Below, one piece after another: positions 8,668-16,033 of a stretch of 64,000 bases of DNA. Both the position numbers and the translations under genes were made by a program. The first letter of the stretch is position 1; every line of letters begins with the position of its first letter. Source of the stretch: Fretibacterium fastidiosum (GTDB lineage Bacteria > Synergistota > Synergistia > Synergistales > Aminobacteriaceae); assembly GCF_964642095.1 (NCBI RefSeq), contig NZ_OZ209244.1, forward strand, positions 2,108,001 to 2,172,000. Direction: 5' to 3'. Below the pieces are notes generated by a model. The model ran no database searches, was not told the origin of the DNA, and worked only from the letters and a program-made list of their open reading frames with translations.

Positions 8668-10139
8668 CCGGATACGCTGCGCGGGGAGGGGGCAGGGTGC
8701 CGCCAGGAATCCTGCGGCTGTGGGGCCTTCTGGCCCTGCTGCTTCTGGCGCCGCTTGCGACGGGGGCGGAGGCGCGGGATATCTACGTCCGCCTCTCCGC
8801 CGCGGGGAGCTACACCGTGGCCTCGGACGGGGCGATGACGCTGGTGGACGGCGGGGGCAAGGCCTATCCGCTGGGGAACCCCGCGGCCCTGCGAGTCTCC
8901 GGCGGACGCCTCCTGTCGGGGAAGACGGCCTTTGCGCTGCCGGTCCGGATCACCGGCGGCGGGCTCATGCGCTTCAACAACCGGCGTTATCGCGGCGCCT
9001 TCCTGATCACGAGCCGGGGCCTCCTGAACGTCCTGGACCTGGAGGACTACCTGCGGGGGGTGCTGCCCGCCGAGGTGGGGGCCTCCTGGCCCATGGAGGC
9101 GCTGAGGGTGCAGGCGATCATCTCCCGAACCTACGCGCTGCGGCAGAGCATGGCCCGCTCCAGCCGGGGCTATGACGTCACCGACACCGTCGCCGACCAG
9201 GTCTACAGGGGAGCGGGGGTTGAGACGGCCGCGACCAATCAGGCGGTGGCCAGCACGGAGCGCGAGATATTGACCTACGGAAGCGATCTGGCCTTCACGC
9301 CCTTCCACTCCGACAGCGGCGGACACACGGCGAACAACGCCGACGTCTGGGGAAGGGCCTTGCCCTACCTTGCCGGCGTCCCGGAGCCCGTCGCCTATGC
9401 CTCGCCCAACGCCTCCTGGTCGGTCAGGATACCGAGGGGCAGCATCGAGGCCGCCCTGGCGAGGATCAAGGCCGGCGTCGGGGCTCTCTCGGAGGTGCGG
9501 GTCGCCCGCGTCGATAAGGGGGGGCGGGCTACGGCGCTGACCTTCACCGGCAGCCGCGGGACGAGTTCGGTAAGGGCCAGCCAGTTTCGGACGGCCATAG
9601 GCCCGAACCTCCTGAAGAGCACCATGCTGACGTCAAGGGCGGGGACCCCGCCCGTCGCGCCGCAGCAGCAGCCAAAGACGCCTCAGGAAAGCCGCCCCGC
9701 GCCCGTGGACGGACGGCCGCTCCCCCCCGTCCCCACATCGAGGGACCCCATGACCTTCGCTCAGGAAAAGCGCCTGGCGCAGATGACGGCGGACGGCGTC
9801 TTCACGACGTCGGAGTTGGTGGACATGCTCTCCAACCCGAACAAGAAGAAGGGCTACTTCTACATCGGCCTCCAGCGGACGGGCGGCAGCGCGCCGGCCC
9901 CGCAGCCCGCGCGGAAGCCCGTGCCCGTCGTGCCCGCTGCGCCTGTCGCGCCTGTCACGGGGGCTGGCGGCTTTACCGTCGCGCGGGAGGGGGACGTCTT
10001 CGTCTTCTGCGGCAGGGGGTGGGGGCACGGCGTGGGGCTTTCCCAGTGGGGGAGCCTGACGCTGGCCAAGAACGGCTGGAAGGGCGAACGCATCCTGATG
10101 CACTACTATCCGGGGACGGAGGTCAAACGCTACCGATGA
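8664..10139 (+). CDS. SpoIID/LytB-domain secreted protein with a split domain, 491 aa
   Basis: SpoIID-family proteins are peptidoglycan lytic enzymes that remove glycan strands. There is an N-terminal signal/anchor helix (about residues 15-35, ending near TGAEA). The core LPAEVGASWPMEALRVQA contains the expected catalytic Glu, and HSDSGGHTANNADVWG is the second conserved block. The final block, GRGWGHGVGLSQWG plus ILMHYYPGTEV, comes only after an insert of about 130 residues that is rich in Pro/Ala/Gln with one short helical patch. Other family members have these blocks close together. ATG 8664 overlaps the ruvB stop. Confidence 0.85.
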   Translation: MTGYAARGGGRVPPGILRLWGLLALLLLAPLATGAEARDIYVRLSAAGSYTVASDGAMTLVDGGGKAYPLGNPAALRVSGGRLLSGKTAFALPVRITGGGLMRFNNRRYRGAFLITSRGLLNVLDLEDYLRGVLPAEVGASWPMEALRVQAIISRTYALRQSMARSSRGYDVTDTVADQVYRGAGVETAATNQAVASTEREILTYGSDLAFTPFHSDSGGHTANNADVWGRALPYLAGVPEPVAYASPNASWSVRIPRGSIEAALARIKAGVGALSEVRVARVDKGGRATALTFTGSRGTSSVRASQFRTAIGPNLLKSTMLTSRAGTPPVAPQQQPKTPQESRPAPVDGRPLPPVPTSRDPMTFAQEKRLAQMTADGVFTTSELVDMLSNPNKKKGYFYIGLQRTGGSAPAPQPARKPVPVVPAAPVAPVTGAGGFTVAREGDVFVFCGRGWGHGVGLSQWGSLTLAKNGWKGERILMHYYPGTEVKRYR

Positions 10140-11287
10140 TGATGACGATGGACTCCCACTCACAGCCGTCGGGCCCGGCCCCCGCGGATCGGACGCCGTC
10201 CCTTTCTCACGACGCACTGTTCAGCCTGGAAACCTACGACTATCCCCTCTCCGAGGACCGCATCGCCCAGGTCCCCGCGGACCCCAGGGACTCGTCGAGG
10301 CTCCTGGTCTGGGACGTGGCCTCAAATGAGGTGCGGCACCGCCGCTTTCGCGACGTCCTGGAGTTCTTGAGGCCGGAGGACCTGCTCGTGCTGAACGACA
10401 CGCGGGTCCTTCCCGCGCGGCTCCTGGGCAGGCGCATCCCCGGGGGCGGAGCGGCGGAGGTCCTGCTCCTCAGCCCCGTGTCGCAGGACCTGTGCTGTTG
10501 GCGGGCCCTGGTCCGACCGGGCCGGCGGTTGAGGGCCGGGTCGGCGGTGGAGGTGGGGGGCCGCGCCCTCAGGATCGAAGCCTGCGAGGACGATGGGGTG
10601 CGGGTGGTACGCGTGGGGGAGGGGCGCCGGGACGTCTTGATCTTTCTCGACGCCTTCGGCCACGTGCCGCTCCCTCCCTACATTCACAGCGAGGGCGACT
10701 GGCGGGAGGCCTATCAGACGGTCTTCGCCCAGCGGGACGGCTCCGTGGCCGCCCCGACGGCCAGCCTGCACTTCACCCCCGGCCTCCTGGACGCCATCGA
10801 CGCGATGGGCGTCCGTCGGGCCTGGGTGACGCTCCACGTGGGGCTGGGGACCTTCCGTCCGGTCAAGGCGGAGGACATTCGGGAACACGTCATCCACGAG
10901 GAGCCCTGCGAGGTTCCAGAGGCGACGGTGCGGGCCGTGCGCGAGTGCCGGCGGCGGGGAGGGCGCGTCATCGCCTCCGGGACCACCGTCGTGCGCACGC
11001 TGGAGTCCATGGCCGCCGGGGGCGGTGAGGTCCGTTCGGGGCTCATGGACACGGGGCTGTACATCTATCCGGGCTTCGAGTTTCAGGTGGTGGACGCCAT
11101 GATCACGAACTTCCACCTTCCCAGGAGCTCCCTGCTGATGCTGGTCGCGGCCTTCGTCGCGAACCTGGGCGGCTTCGAGGGGCGGGAGGAGCGGGCGGTG
11201 GCCCGGCTGCTCTCCGTCTACGGAGCGGCGGCGGAGGCGGGATACCGCTTCTTTTCCTTCGGAGACGCCATGTTCATACAGCGCTGA
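10136..11287 (+). CDS. queA: S-adenosylmethionine:tRNA ribosyltransferase-isomerase QueA
   Basis: Makes epoxyqueuosine in the tRNA wobble base by transferring and rearranging the ribosyl part of SAM. LVLNDTRVLPARLLG, the GLGTFRPVKAEDIREHVIHEE region and FHLPRSSLLMLVAAF are QueA signatures. Four in-frame ATGs cluster at the start (10136, 10139, 10142, 10148); GGAGG at 10118-10122 fits the first best. It overlaps the SpoIID-like stop. About 25 extra residues precede the usual N-terminus. Confidence 0.95.
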   Translation: MMMTMDSHSQPSGPAPADRTPSLSHDALFSLETYDYPLSEDRIAQVPADPRDSSRLLVWDVASNEVRHRRFRDVLEFLRPEDLLVLNDTRVLPARLLGRRIPGGGAAEVLLLSPVSQDLCCWRALVRPGRRLRAGSAVEVGGRALRIEACEDDGVRVVRVGEGRRDVLIFLDAFGHVPLPPYIHSEGDWREAYQTVFAQRDGSVAAPTASLHFTPGLLDAIDAMGVRRAWVTLHVGLGTFRPVKAEDIREHVIHEEPCEVPEATVRAVRECRRRGGRVIASGTTVVRTLESMAAGGGEVRSGLMDTGLYIYPGFEFQVVDAMITNFHLPRSSLLMLVAAFVANLGGFEGREERAVARLLSVYGAAAEAGYRFFSFGDAMFIQR

Positions 11288-11364
11288 GGCGCGGACGGAC
11301 GGAGCGGGGATATTGGGGCGCAGCCCCAGGTTAAAATTCCAGGGAAGCGCTGAAGGACACCCGA

Positions 11365-11433
11365 ATGCCCTTGAGCGATCGTTTTCAACGATTTTTTGAG
11401 CTCAATCAGAGCTTCCTCGAGTACAAGGTGTGA
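11365..11433 (+). CDS. 22-codon upstream ORF before mltG
   Basis: ATG at 11365 with GAAGGAC at 11352-11358 (good spacing) opens a frame coding MPLSDRFQRFFELNQSFLEY plus two residues (K-V), ending in TGA at 11431-11433. Its last codons (AAGGTG) double as the Shine-Dalgarno of mltG, whose ATG follows 8 nt later. The peptide is amphipathic and aromatic. It may be a coupling leader or a small protein. I know no family. Confidence 0.4.
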   Translation: MPLSDRFQRFFELNQSFLEYKV

Positions 11434-11440
11434 ATGGACG

Positions 11441-12469
11441 ATGAAGCGAGCGGTCAGGAAATTTCTCCCGGCGTTGGCGGTTCTCCTGCTGTGCGCCGGC
11501 GGTGCGGCCTTTTATTTCAAGGTCCCCGGTCCTCTCTGGGAAAGGCTTTTGCCCGTTCCGGAGGGGGAGCCCGTCACCGTCCTGGTGGCGCCGGGGACGA
11601 ACGCGCGGCAGATCGCCCAGGCCTTCGAGGATCAGGGGGCCCTGGAGGGCAGCGCCGGGGAGCTGGCCCGATGGATGGTCCATTTCGGCCTGGACCGGCG
11701 GATGCAGCCCGGATACTACAAGGTGGTGCGCTCCGCCCCCTGGTATGTGGCGCGGCAGCTTCGGGAGGCGCGACCCTGCCTGCTGCGGATGACCCTCATC
11801 CCCGGCGCGGACGCTTACTCCCTGCGGGAGGCCCTCTCCCTCGACGTCGCGTCGGAGGGCGACGCGCTGCACCAGGCGGTCATGGACGACGCCAACTACC
11901 CTGAGGCGATGCGGGTGAAGCTGCCGGAGGACGAGCCCTCTCGGCTGGCCTTCCTCCAGCCGGAGAGCTACCTCGTGCTGGAGCGCACCCCGGCCGAACT
12001 CGTGCGGGCGGCCAGCGCCCAGTGGTGGAGGCGGCTTGGCGCTGCCGCAGCGAGGATGACGAAGCAGGAGCTGCACCGGGCGGCCGTCATCGCCTCCATG
12101 GTGGAGCGGGAGGTCCTTCACGACTCCGAGGCGCCCAGGGTGGCCGGCGTGATCCAGCGCAGGCTGAAGGACGGAATGCCGCTCCAGATCGACGCTACGG
12201 TCGTCTACGCTTGGAAGCTCCAGGGCCGTCGGCTCACCAGGGTGCTGCGGAGCGACCTGGGGGTCGATTCCCCCTACAACACCTATCGCGTTTCCGGGCT
12301 GCCGCCGGGGCCCATCTGCGTCCCCGGCACCGCCGCCTGGGACGCGGCCCTCAGTCCGGAGGACGGCGGGGACTACTACTACGTCGCGGGGAAGGACGGC
12401 TACCATTACTTTGCAAAGACCTATGCGGAGCACCTGCGCAACGTGGACAGGGCGCGCTCCGGGCTGTAG
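11441..12469 (+). CDS. mltG: Endolytic murein transglycosylase MltG (YceG), 342 aa
   Basis: Membrane-anchored lytic transglycosylase thought to terminate nascent glycan strands. One N-terminal membrane helix (about residues 8-26) precedes the YceG domain. ASMVEREV carries the catalytic Glu. The C-terminal LQIDATVVYAW, DSPYNTYRVSGLPPGPICVP and HYFAKTYAEH blocks are diagnostic. The ATG at 11441 is chosen over an upstream frame because AAGGTG lies about 10 nt upstream. It lies between queA and ftsK in the same operon. Confidence 0.93.
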   Translation: MKRAVRKFLPALAVLLLCAGGAAFYFKVPGPLWERLLPVPEGEPVTVLVAPGTNARQIAQAFEDQGALEGSAGELARWMVHFGLDRRMQPGYYKVVRSAPWYVARQLREARPCLLRMTLIPGADAYSLREALSLDVASEGDALHQAVMDDANYPEAMRVKLPEDEPSRLAFLQPESYLVLERTPAELVRAASAQWWRRLGAAAARMTKQELHRAAVIASMVEREVLHDSEAPRVAGVIQRRLKDGMPLQIDATVVYAWKLQGRRLTRVLRSDLGVDSPYNTYRVSGLPPGPICVPGTAAWDAALSPEDGGDYYYVAGKDGYHYFAKTYAEHLRNVDRARSGL

Positions 12470-12484
12470 AAGGGAGGAAGCCAG

Positions 12485-15424
12485 GTGGCCTTGAATTACG
12501 ATGCGGAACGGGAGGGCGGCCGCAGGGCGGCCTCGGCCAGAGGGAACTGGGGCGAGTTGATCGTCCTGTTCCTGATCGCCGTTGACGTCTACGTCATGGC
12601 CGCCCTCTTCAACAGCTCGTGGGTCGGGCAGTCGGGGGGGCGGCTCGGCGAGTACCTGCGCACGGTCTGGGGTGGCGCGGTGCTGATTCCTCTTTTGTTC
12701 CTGCTCTACCTGTGTTTTGCGCGGCTTGTCCGCTTCCGCATCCCCCGGCCCCTGGGGCAGGTCCTGGGGACGGCGCAGCTCTACGTCTCGCTGGCCTTCA
12801 TGCTGGGCATCGCCCGACACGTGGGCTGGAACCCGGCGTGGAGCTTCTTCGAGCCGGGCGAGGTGGGGCGGGTGCTGGCACGCCTCTTCGTCCTGAACCT
12901 GGGGATGCTGGGCGCCCTTTTGGCGGCGGCGGCCTCATTCCTGCTGGCAGCCTTCTTCTTCGGCTCCCGGCTCCTGGCGCTGTTCGTGGCTTCCCTGCCC
13001 GTGGGAGCCCCGGAGGAGCCCCGTTCTGGCGAGGCGGACGCCGCCTCCGGCCGGGAGCAGCCTCCCTCGCCCTCCTTCCCGGCCCGGCAGGCCGCCGCCC
13101 GGTCCGAGGTTTACGCCGAGCAGGTAGGGAAGGTCCACCCCCTCCACGACGCCCTGCTCTCCGCGGAAGCGCAGGCGCCGGAGGACGGGGCGCGCCTGGT
13201 GCGTCACACCTCCCCCGGCGGCGTCCCCTTCGACCCCCTGACGCCGGTCACCCCGAACGGCCTTGCGGGCCAGGGCTTCGCGCCGGAACCTCTCCGGATG
13301 CCCCAGGGGCAGGGTGAGGACGCTCCGGCCCCTCCGGACGATTCCTCCTTCGTGCCCGCCGGGCCGAAGGAGGTCGAATCCCCGATTTCGACGCCCTCCC
13401 TGCAGCGGGGCGCGGACGTCCCCGGCGCGGAGCCGCCGGCGGTTGACGAAGCGTCGGAGGTTCCGGCGGAGCCGTCGGCCTTCGACCGGCCCCCTTCCGC
13501 AGCGCCGGATGGGGCTGAGCCCTCCCATGAGGCGCCCCACGGCGGCGTCTCGGAGGCGGCTCAGCCCAAAAGGACGACGGTGGAGATCCTGGACGACCTC
13601 CTTTCCTCTTTGGAGGCCGGGGCCTTCTCCGCGCGTCCGGACCTGCTGAAGCCCCTGGACGACGAGGTTCCGCCCCCTGCGGCCGAACCGCAGGAGGTGC
13701 CCCTTCAGCAAGGCGGCCCGGCGGGGACGCCGGAGGAGCCGGCCGCGTCCGCTGCACCGCAGACAGCGCCTCCAGCTCCGCCTCAGCCCCCACAGGACCC
13801 TGCGCCTCGGGCGGCGAGCGCCTCGGAGGGTACCGGGGGGGCTTCGGGGGCGCGGGACCGCGATACGGCGCAGGAGCACGACGGACGGGACACGGCCCTT
13901 CAGGCGGAGGTCCCGGAGGTGGTGTTGCCTGAGGAAGTCGAAGAGAGGCGCTCTCTGGAGGGGGTCTTTCCGCCGCAGCTGGACCTCTTCGGCCCCCCGG
14001 TGGAGGACGTGGCGGACCAGAAGGCCACGGCGGCGGCGGCGGCCCAGGGGGAGGTCATCGTCGAGACGCTGAAGAACTTCGGCATCACCGCCTCCATCGC
14101 CCACATCGTGATCGGTCCGTCGGTGGTCCAGTTTCAGATCGAATTGGCTCCCGGCACCAAGGTCAACAAGGTGGCGGGGCTGGCCAACGACCTGACGATG
14201 GCCCTGGCCGTCGTCTCCGTCCGGGTGGAGGCTCCCATCCTGGGGCAGCACTACGTGGGCATCGAGATCCCCAATTCAAAACGCCGGGGCATCCCCCTGC
14301 GGATGGCGATGGAGTCCCCGGAGTTCGCGGAGTGCCAGGCCGTGCTGCCGCTGCAGATGGGGATGCAGGTGGACTCCAGCTTCCTGGTCTGCGGGTTGGA
14401 GGACATGCCCCACCTGCTCGTGGCGGGGACCACGGGGTCGGGCAAGAGCGTGTTCGTCAACGCCTGCATCCTGGGGATGTGTTCGCGCCGCACGCCGGAC
14501 GAGCTGAAGCTGATCCTGGTGGACCCGAAGCACGTGGAGTTCGCCATCTACGAGGGGCTGCCCCACCTCCTGGCCCGGCCCATCTCCGACTCACGCAAGG
14601 CCATCGACGCCCTGACCTGGGCCGTTCAGGAGATGGAGACCCGGACGGAGAACTTCGCGCGGGCACGGGTGCGCAGCCTGGCCCCCTACAACGAGAAGGT
14701 GCTGCCGAAAGACCGGTACCCGAACATCGTGGTGGTGGTGGACGAGTTGGCGGACCTCATGTACACCGCGGGCAAGGAGGTGGAGGGCCTCATCGCCCGC
14801 CTGGCCCAGAAGTCGCGGGCGGCGGGCATCCACCTGATCCTCGCCACCCAGCGCCCCTCGGTGGACGTGATCACGGGGCTGATCAAGGCGAACGTGCCTG
14901 CGCGAGTGGCCTTTGCCGTGCCGTCCCAGACGGACTCCCGCACCATCATCGACGCGGGGGGTGCGGACAAGCTGCTGGGCAAGGGGGACATGCTGTTCCG
15001 CAGCACGCGCTTCCCCCGTCCCCTCCGCCTTCAGTCGCCCTTCATCACGGAGGAGCGCACGCTGGACTTCGTGGAGTACATGAAGGGCGTGTTCGGCCTG
15101 CCGGACTACATCGAGTTCGCGGACAGCAACGGTGGCGGGGGCGGCGACGGCCGCGGCGGCAACGGCGCCGTGGACGACCCCAAGATGGAGGAGGCCATCC
15201 GCACGGTGATGGAGACGGGCATCACCTCCGCCAGCGGACTGCAGAGGCTCTTGAGCATCGGATACCCCAAGGCGGGCCGCCTCATCACCGCGATGGAGCA
15301 GCTGGGCATCGTGGGGCCGCAGACGCCCAACAGCACGAAGCCCCGGCAGATCCTGCTGGACGAGGAGAGCGCCTTCGAGGCGCTGGAGCGCGCCAGGACC
15401 GGGGGAATCTTCGACGAGGACTGA
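12485..15424 (+). CDS. ftsK: FtsK/SpoIIIE-type DNA translocase, 979 aa
   Basis: Septal motor that pumps chromosome ends into daughter cells. Four or so membrane helices occupy about residues 22-175. A long Pro/Ala/Glu-rich linker covers about 180-490. The motor has Walker A GTTGSGKS (near 648) and Walker B IVVVVDELADLM (near 750), and ILATQRPSVDVITGLIKANV is typical. A C-terminal gamma winged-helix domain (from about 897) reads DNA polarity sequences. The GTG start has GGGAGGAAG 6 nt upstream. Last gene of the run. Confidence 0.95.
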   Translation: MALNYDAEREGGRRAASARGNWGELIVLFLIAVDVYVMAALFNSSWVGQSGGRLGEYLRTVWGGAVLIPLLFLLYLCFARLVRFRIPRPLGQVLGTAQLYVSLAFMLGIARHVGWNPAWSFFEPGEVGRVLARLFVLNLGMLGALLAAAASFLLAAFFFGSRLLALFVASLPVGAPEEPRSGEADAASGREQPPSPSFPARQAAARSEVYAEQVGKVHPLHDALLSAEAQAPEDGARLVRHTSPGGVPFDPLTPVTPNGLAGQGFAPEPLRMPQGQGEDAPAPPDDSSFVPAGPKEVESPISTPSLQRGADVPGAEPPAVDEASEVPAEPSAFDRPPSAAPDGAEPSHEAPHGGVSEAAQPKRTTVEILDDLLSSLEAGAFSARPDLLKPLDDEVPPPAAEPQEVPLQQGGPAGTPEEPAASAAPQTAPPAPPQPPQDPAPRAASASEGTGGASGARDRDTAQEHDGRDTALQAEVPEVVLPEEVEERRSLEGVFPPQLDLFGPPVEDVADQKATAAAAAQGEVIVETLKNFGITASIAHIVIGPSVVQFQIELAPGTKVNKVAGLANDLTMALAVVSVRVEAPILGQHYVGIEIPNSKRRGIPLRMAMESPEFAECQAVLPLQMGMQVDSSFLVCGLEDMPHLLVAGTTGSGKSVFVNACILGMCSRRTPDELKLILVDPKHVEFAIYEGLPHLLARPISDSRKAIDALTWAVQEMETRTENFARARVRSLAPYNEKVLPKDRYPNIVVVVDELADLMYTAGKEVEGLIARLAQKSRAAGIHLILATQRPSVDVITGLIKANVPARVAFAVPSQTDSRTIIDAGGADKLLGKGDMLFRSTRFPRPLRLQSPFITEERTLDFVEYMKGVFGLPDYIEFADSNGGGGGDGRGGNGAVDDPKMEEAIRTVMETGITSASGLQRLLSIGYPKAGRLITAMEQLGIVGPQTPNSTKPRQILLDEESAFEALERARTGGIFDED

Positions 15425-15453
15425 TCGCGCCCACCGCTGCGGCCGAGGCCTTG

Positions 15454-15462
15454 TGATATAAT
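15454..15462 (+). promoter_or_regulatory. Extended -10 promoter of the ferredoxin gene
   Basis: TGATATAAT (extended -10, TGN-TATAAT) lies about 75 nt before the ferredoxin ATG. No clear -35 is needed for this class. Transcription would start near 15469, directly before the stem-loop at 15471-15488. Confidence 0.65.
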
Positions 15463-15470
15463 GGAACGAC

Positions 15471-15488
15471 CGGGGTTTTATGACCCCG
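15471..15488 (+). promoter_or_regulatory. 5'-terminal stem-loop of the ferredoxin mRNA
   Basis: CGGGGT-TTTATG-ACCCCG forms a 6-bp stem with a 6-nt loop. It starts within a few bases of the predicted transcript start, where such hairpins can protect an mRNA from decay. It could also be a weak ftsK terminator, but no U-tract follows directly. Confidence 0.45.
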
Positions 15489-15537
15489 CGACGGTTTGTG
15501 TTTCAACGGTTTTAATTTTTGGGGGGAGGTTTTTTCT

Positions 15538-15711
15538 ATGGCTAAGGCGAAAGTGGATTCCGGTACGTGCGTTGGGTGCGAGTCCTGCGTTGGGGCGTGC
15601 CCCGTCTCCGCCATCTCGATGACGGACGGACACGCGCAGGTGGACGAGGGCAAGTGCGTCGAGTGCGGCAGCTGCGTCTCGACCTGCCCGGTCAGCGCCA
15701 TCTCTCAGTAG
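15538..15711 (+). CDS. 2[4Fe-4S] ferredoxin, 57 aa
   Basis: Clostridial-type low-potential electron carrier. Two CxxCxxCxxxCP motifs are visible: CVGCESCVGACP and CVECGSCVSTCP, each followed by VSAIS. Full length for the family. The ribosome-binding site GGGGGGAGG sits 7 nt before the ATG at 15538. It is monocistronic, with its own promoter and a strong terminator. It probably serves oxidoreductases of amino-acid or pyruvate fermentation. Confidence 0.95.
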   Translation: MAKAKVDSGTCVGCESCVGACPVSAISMTDGHAQVDEGKCVECGSCVSTCPVSAISQ

Positions 15712-15732
15712 CCTGTTTGAGGCAGCTTCGTT

Positions 15733-15759
15733 CGACGGGGGCGACCCCGTCGTTTTTTT
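15733..15759 (+). terminator. Intrinsic terminator of the ferredoxin gene
   Basis: CGACGGGG-GCGA-CCCCGTCG (8-bp perfect stem with GNRA loop) is followed by seven T. Confidence 0.95.
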
Positions 15760-15771
15760 ATGCCCCGGCGC

Positions 15772-15798
15772 TTAAGTTTTTCTCCTCAGCGCCGATAA
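15772..15798 (+). promoter_or_regulatory. Sigma-28 (FliA/SigD) promoter of the flagellin gene
   Basis: TTAAGTTT at 15772-15779, an 11-nt spacer, then GCCGATAA at 15791-15798. Against the known sigma-28 consensus (TAAAGTTT-N11-GCCGATAA) this matches 15 of 16 positions. It lies 236 nt before the flagellin ATG, so the leader is long. A second possible element, TGGTACACT (extended -10-like) at 15891-15899, is much weaker. Confidence 0.85.
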
Positions 15799-16033
15799 AA
15801 GGTAGTGTAACGGCTTGACTTGCGGGGAGGTCGGGGCCGGTGCAGCCCGCCCTCGGAGTGGACCTCCTCCGACCGTTTTTTTGAGGGATGTGGTACACTT
15901 AATACAGAGCTTTTTTCATGGTTTGTGGTCGCTCTGCGCGCTCTTTCGGTGTGGACCAGGATGGTCTTTGGAGGCTTTTTAGAACTTTGGGAGACGGGAC
16001 AGGATGGCCCGTCTGCAGGAGGTTATGACACTT

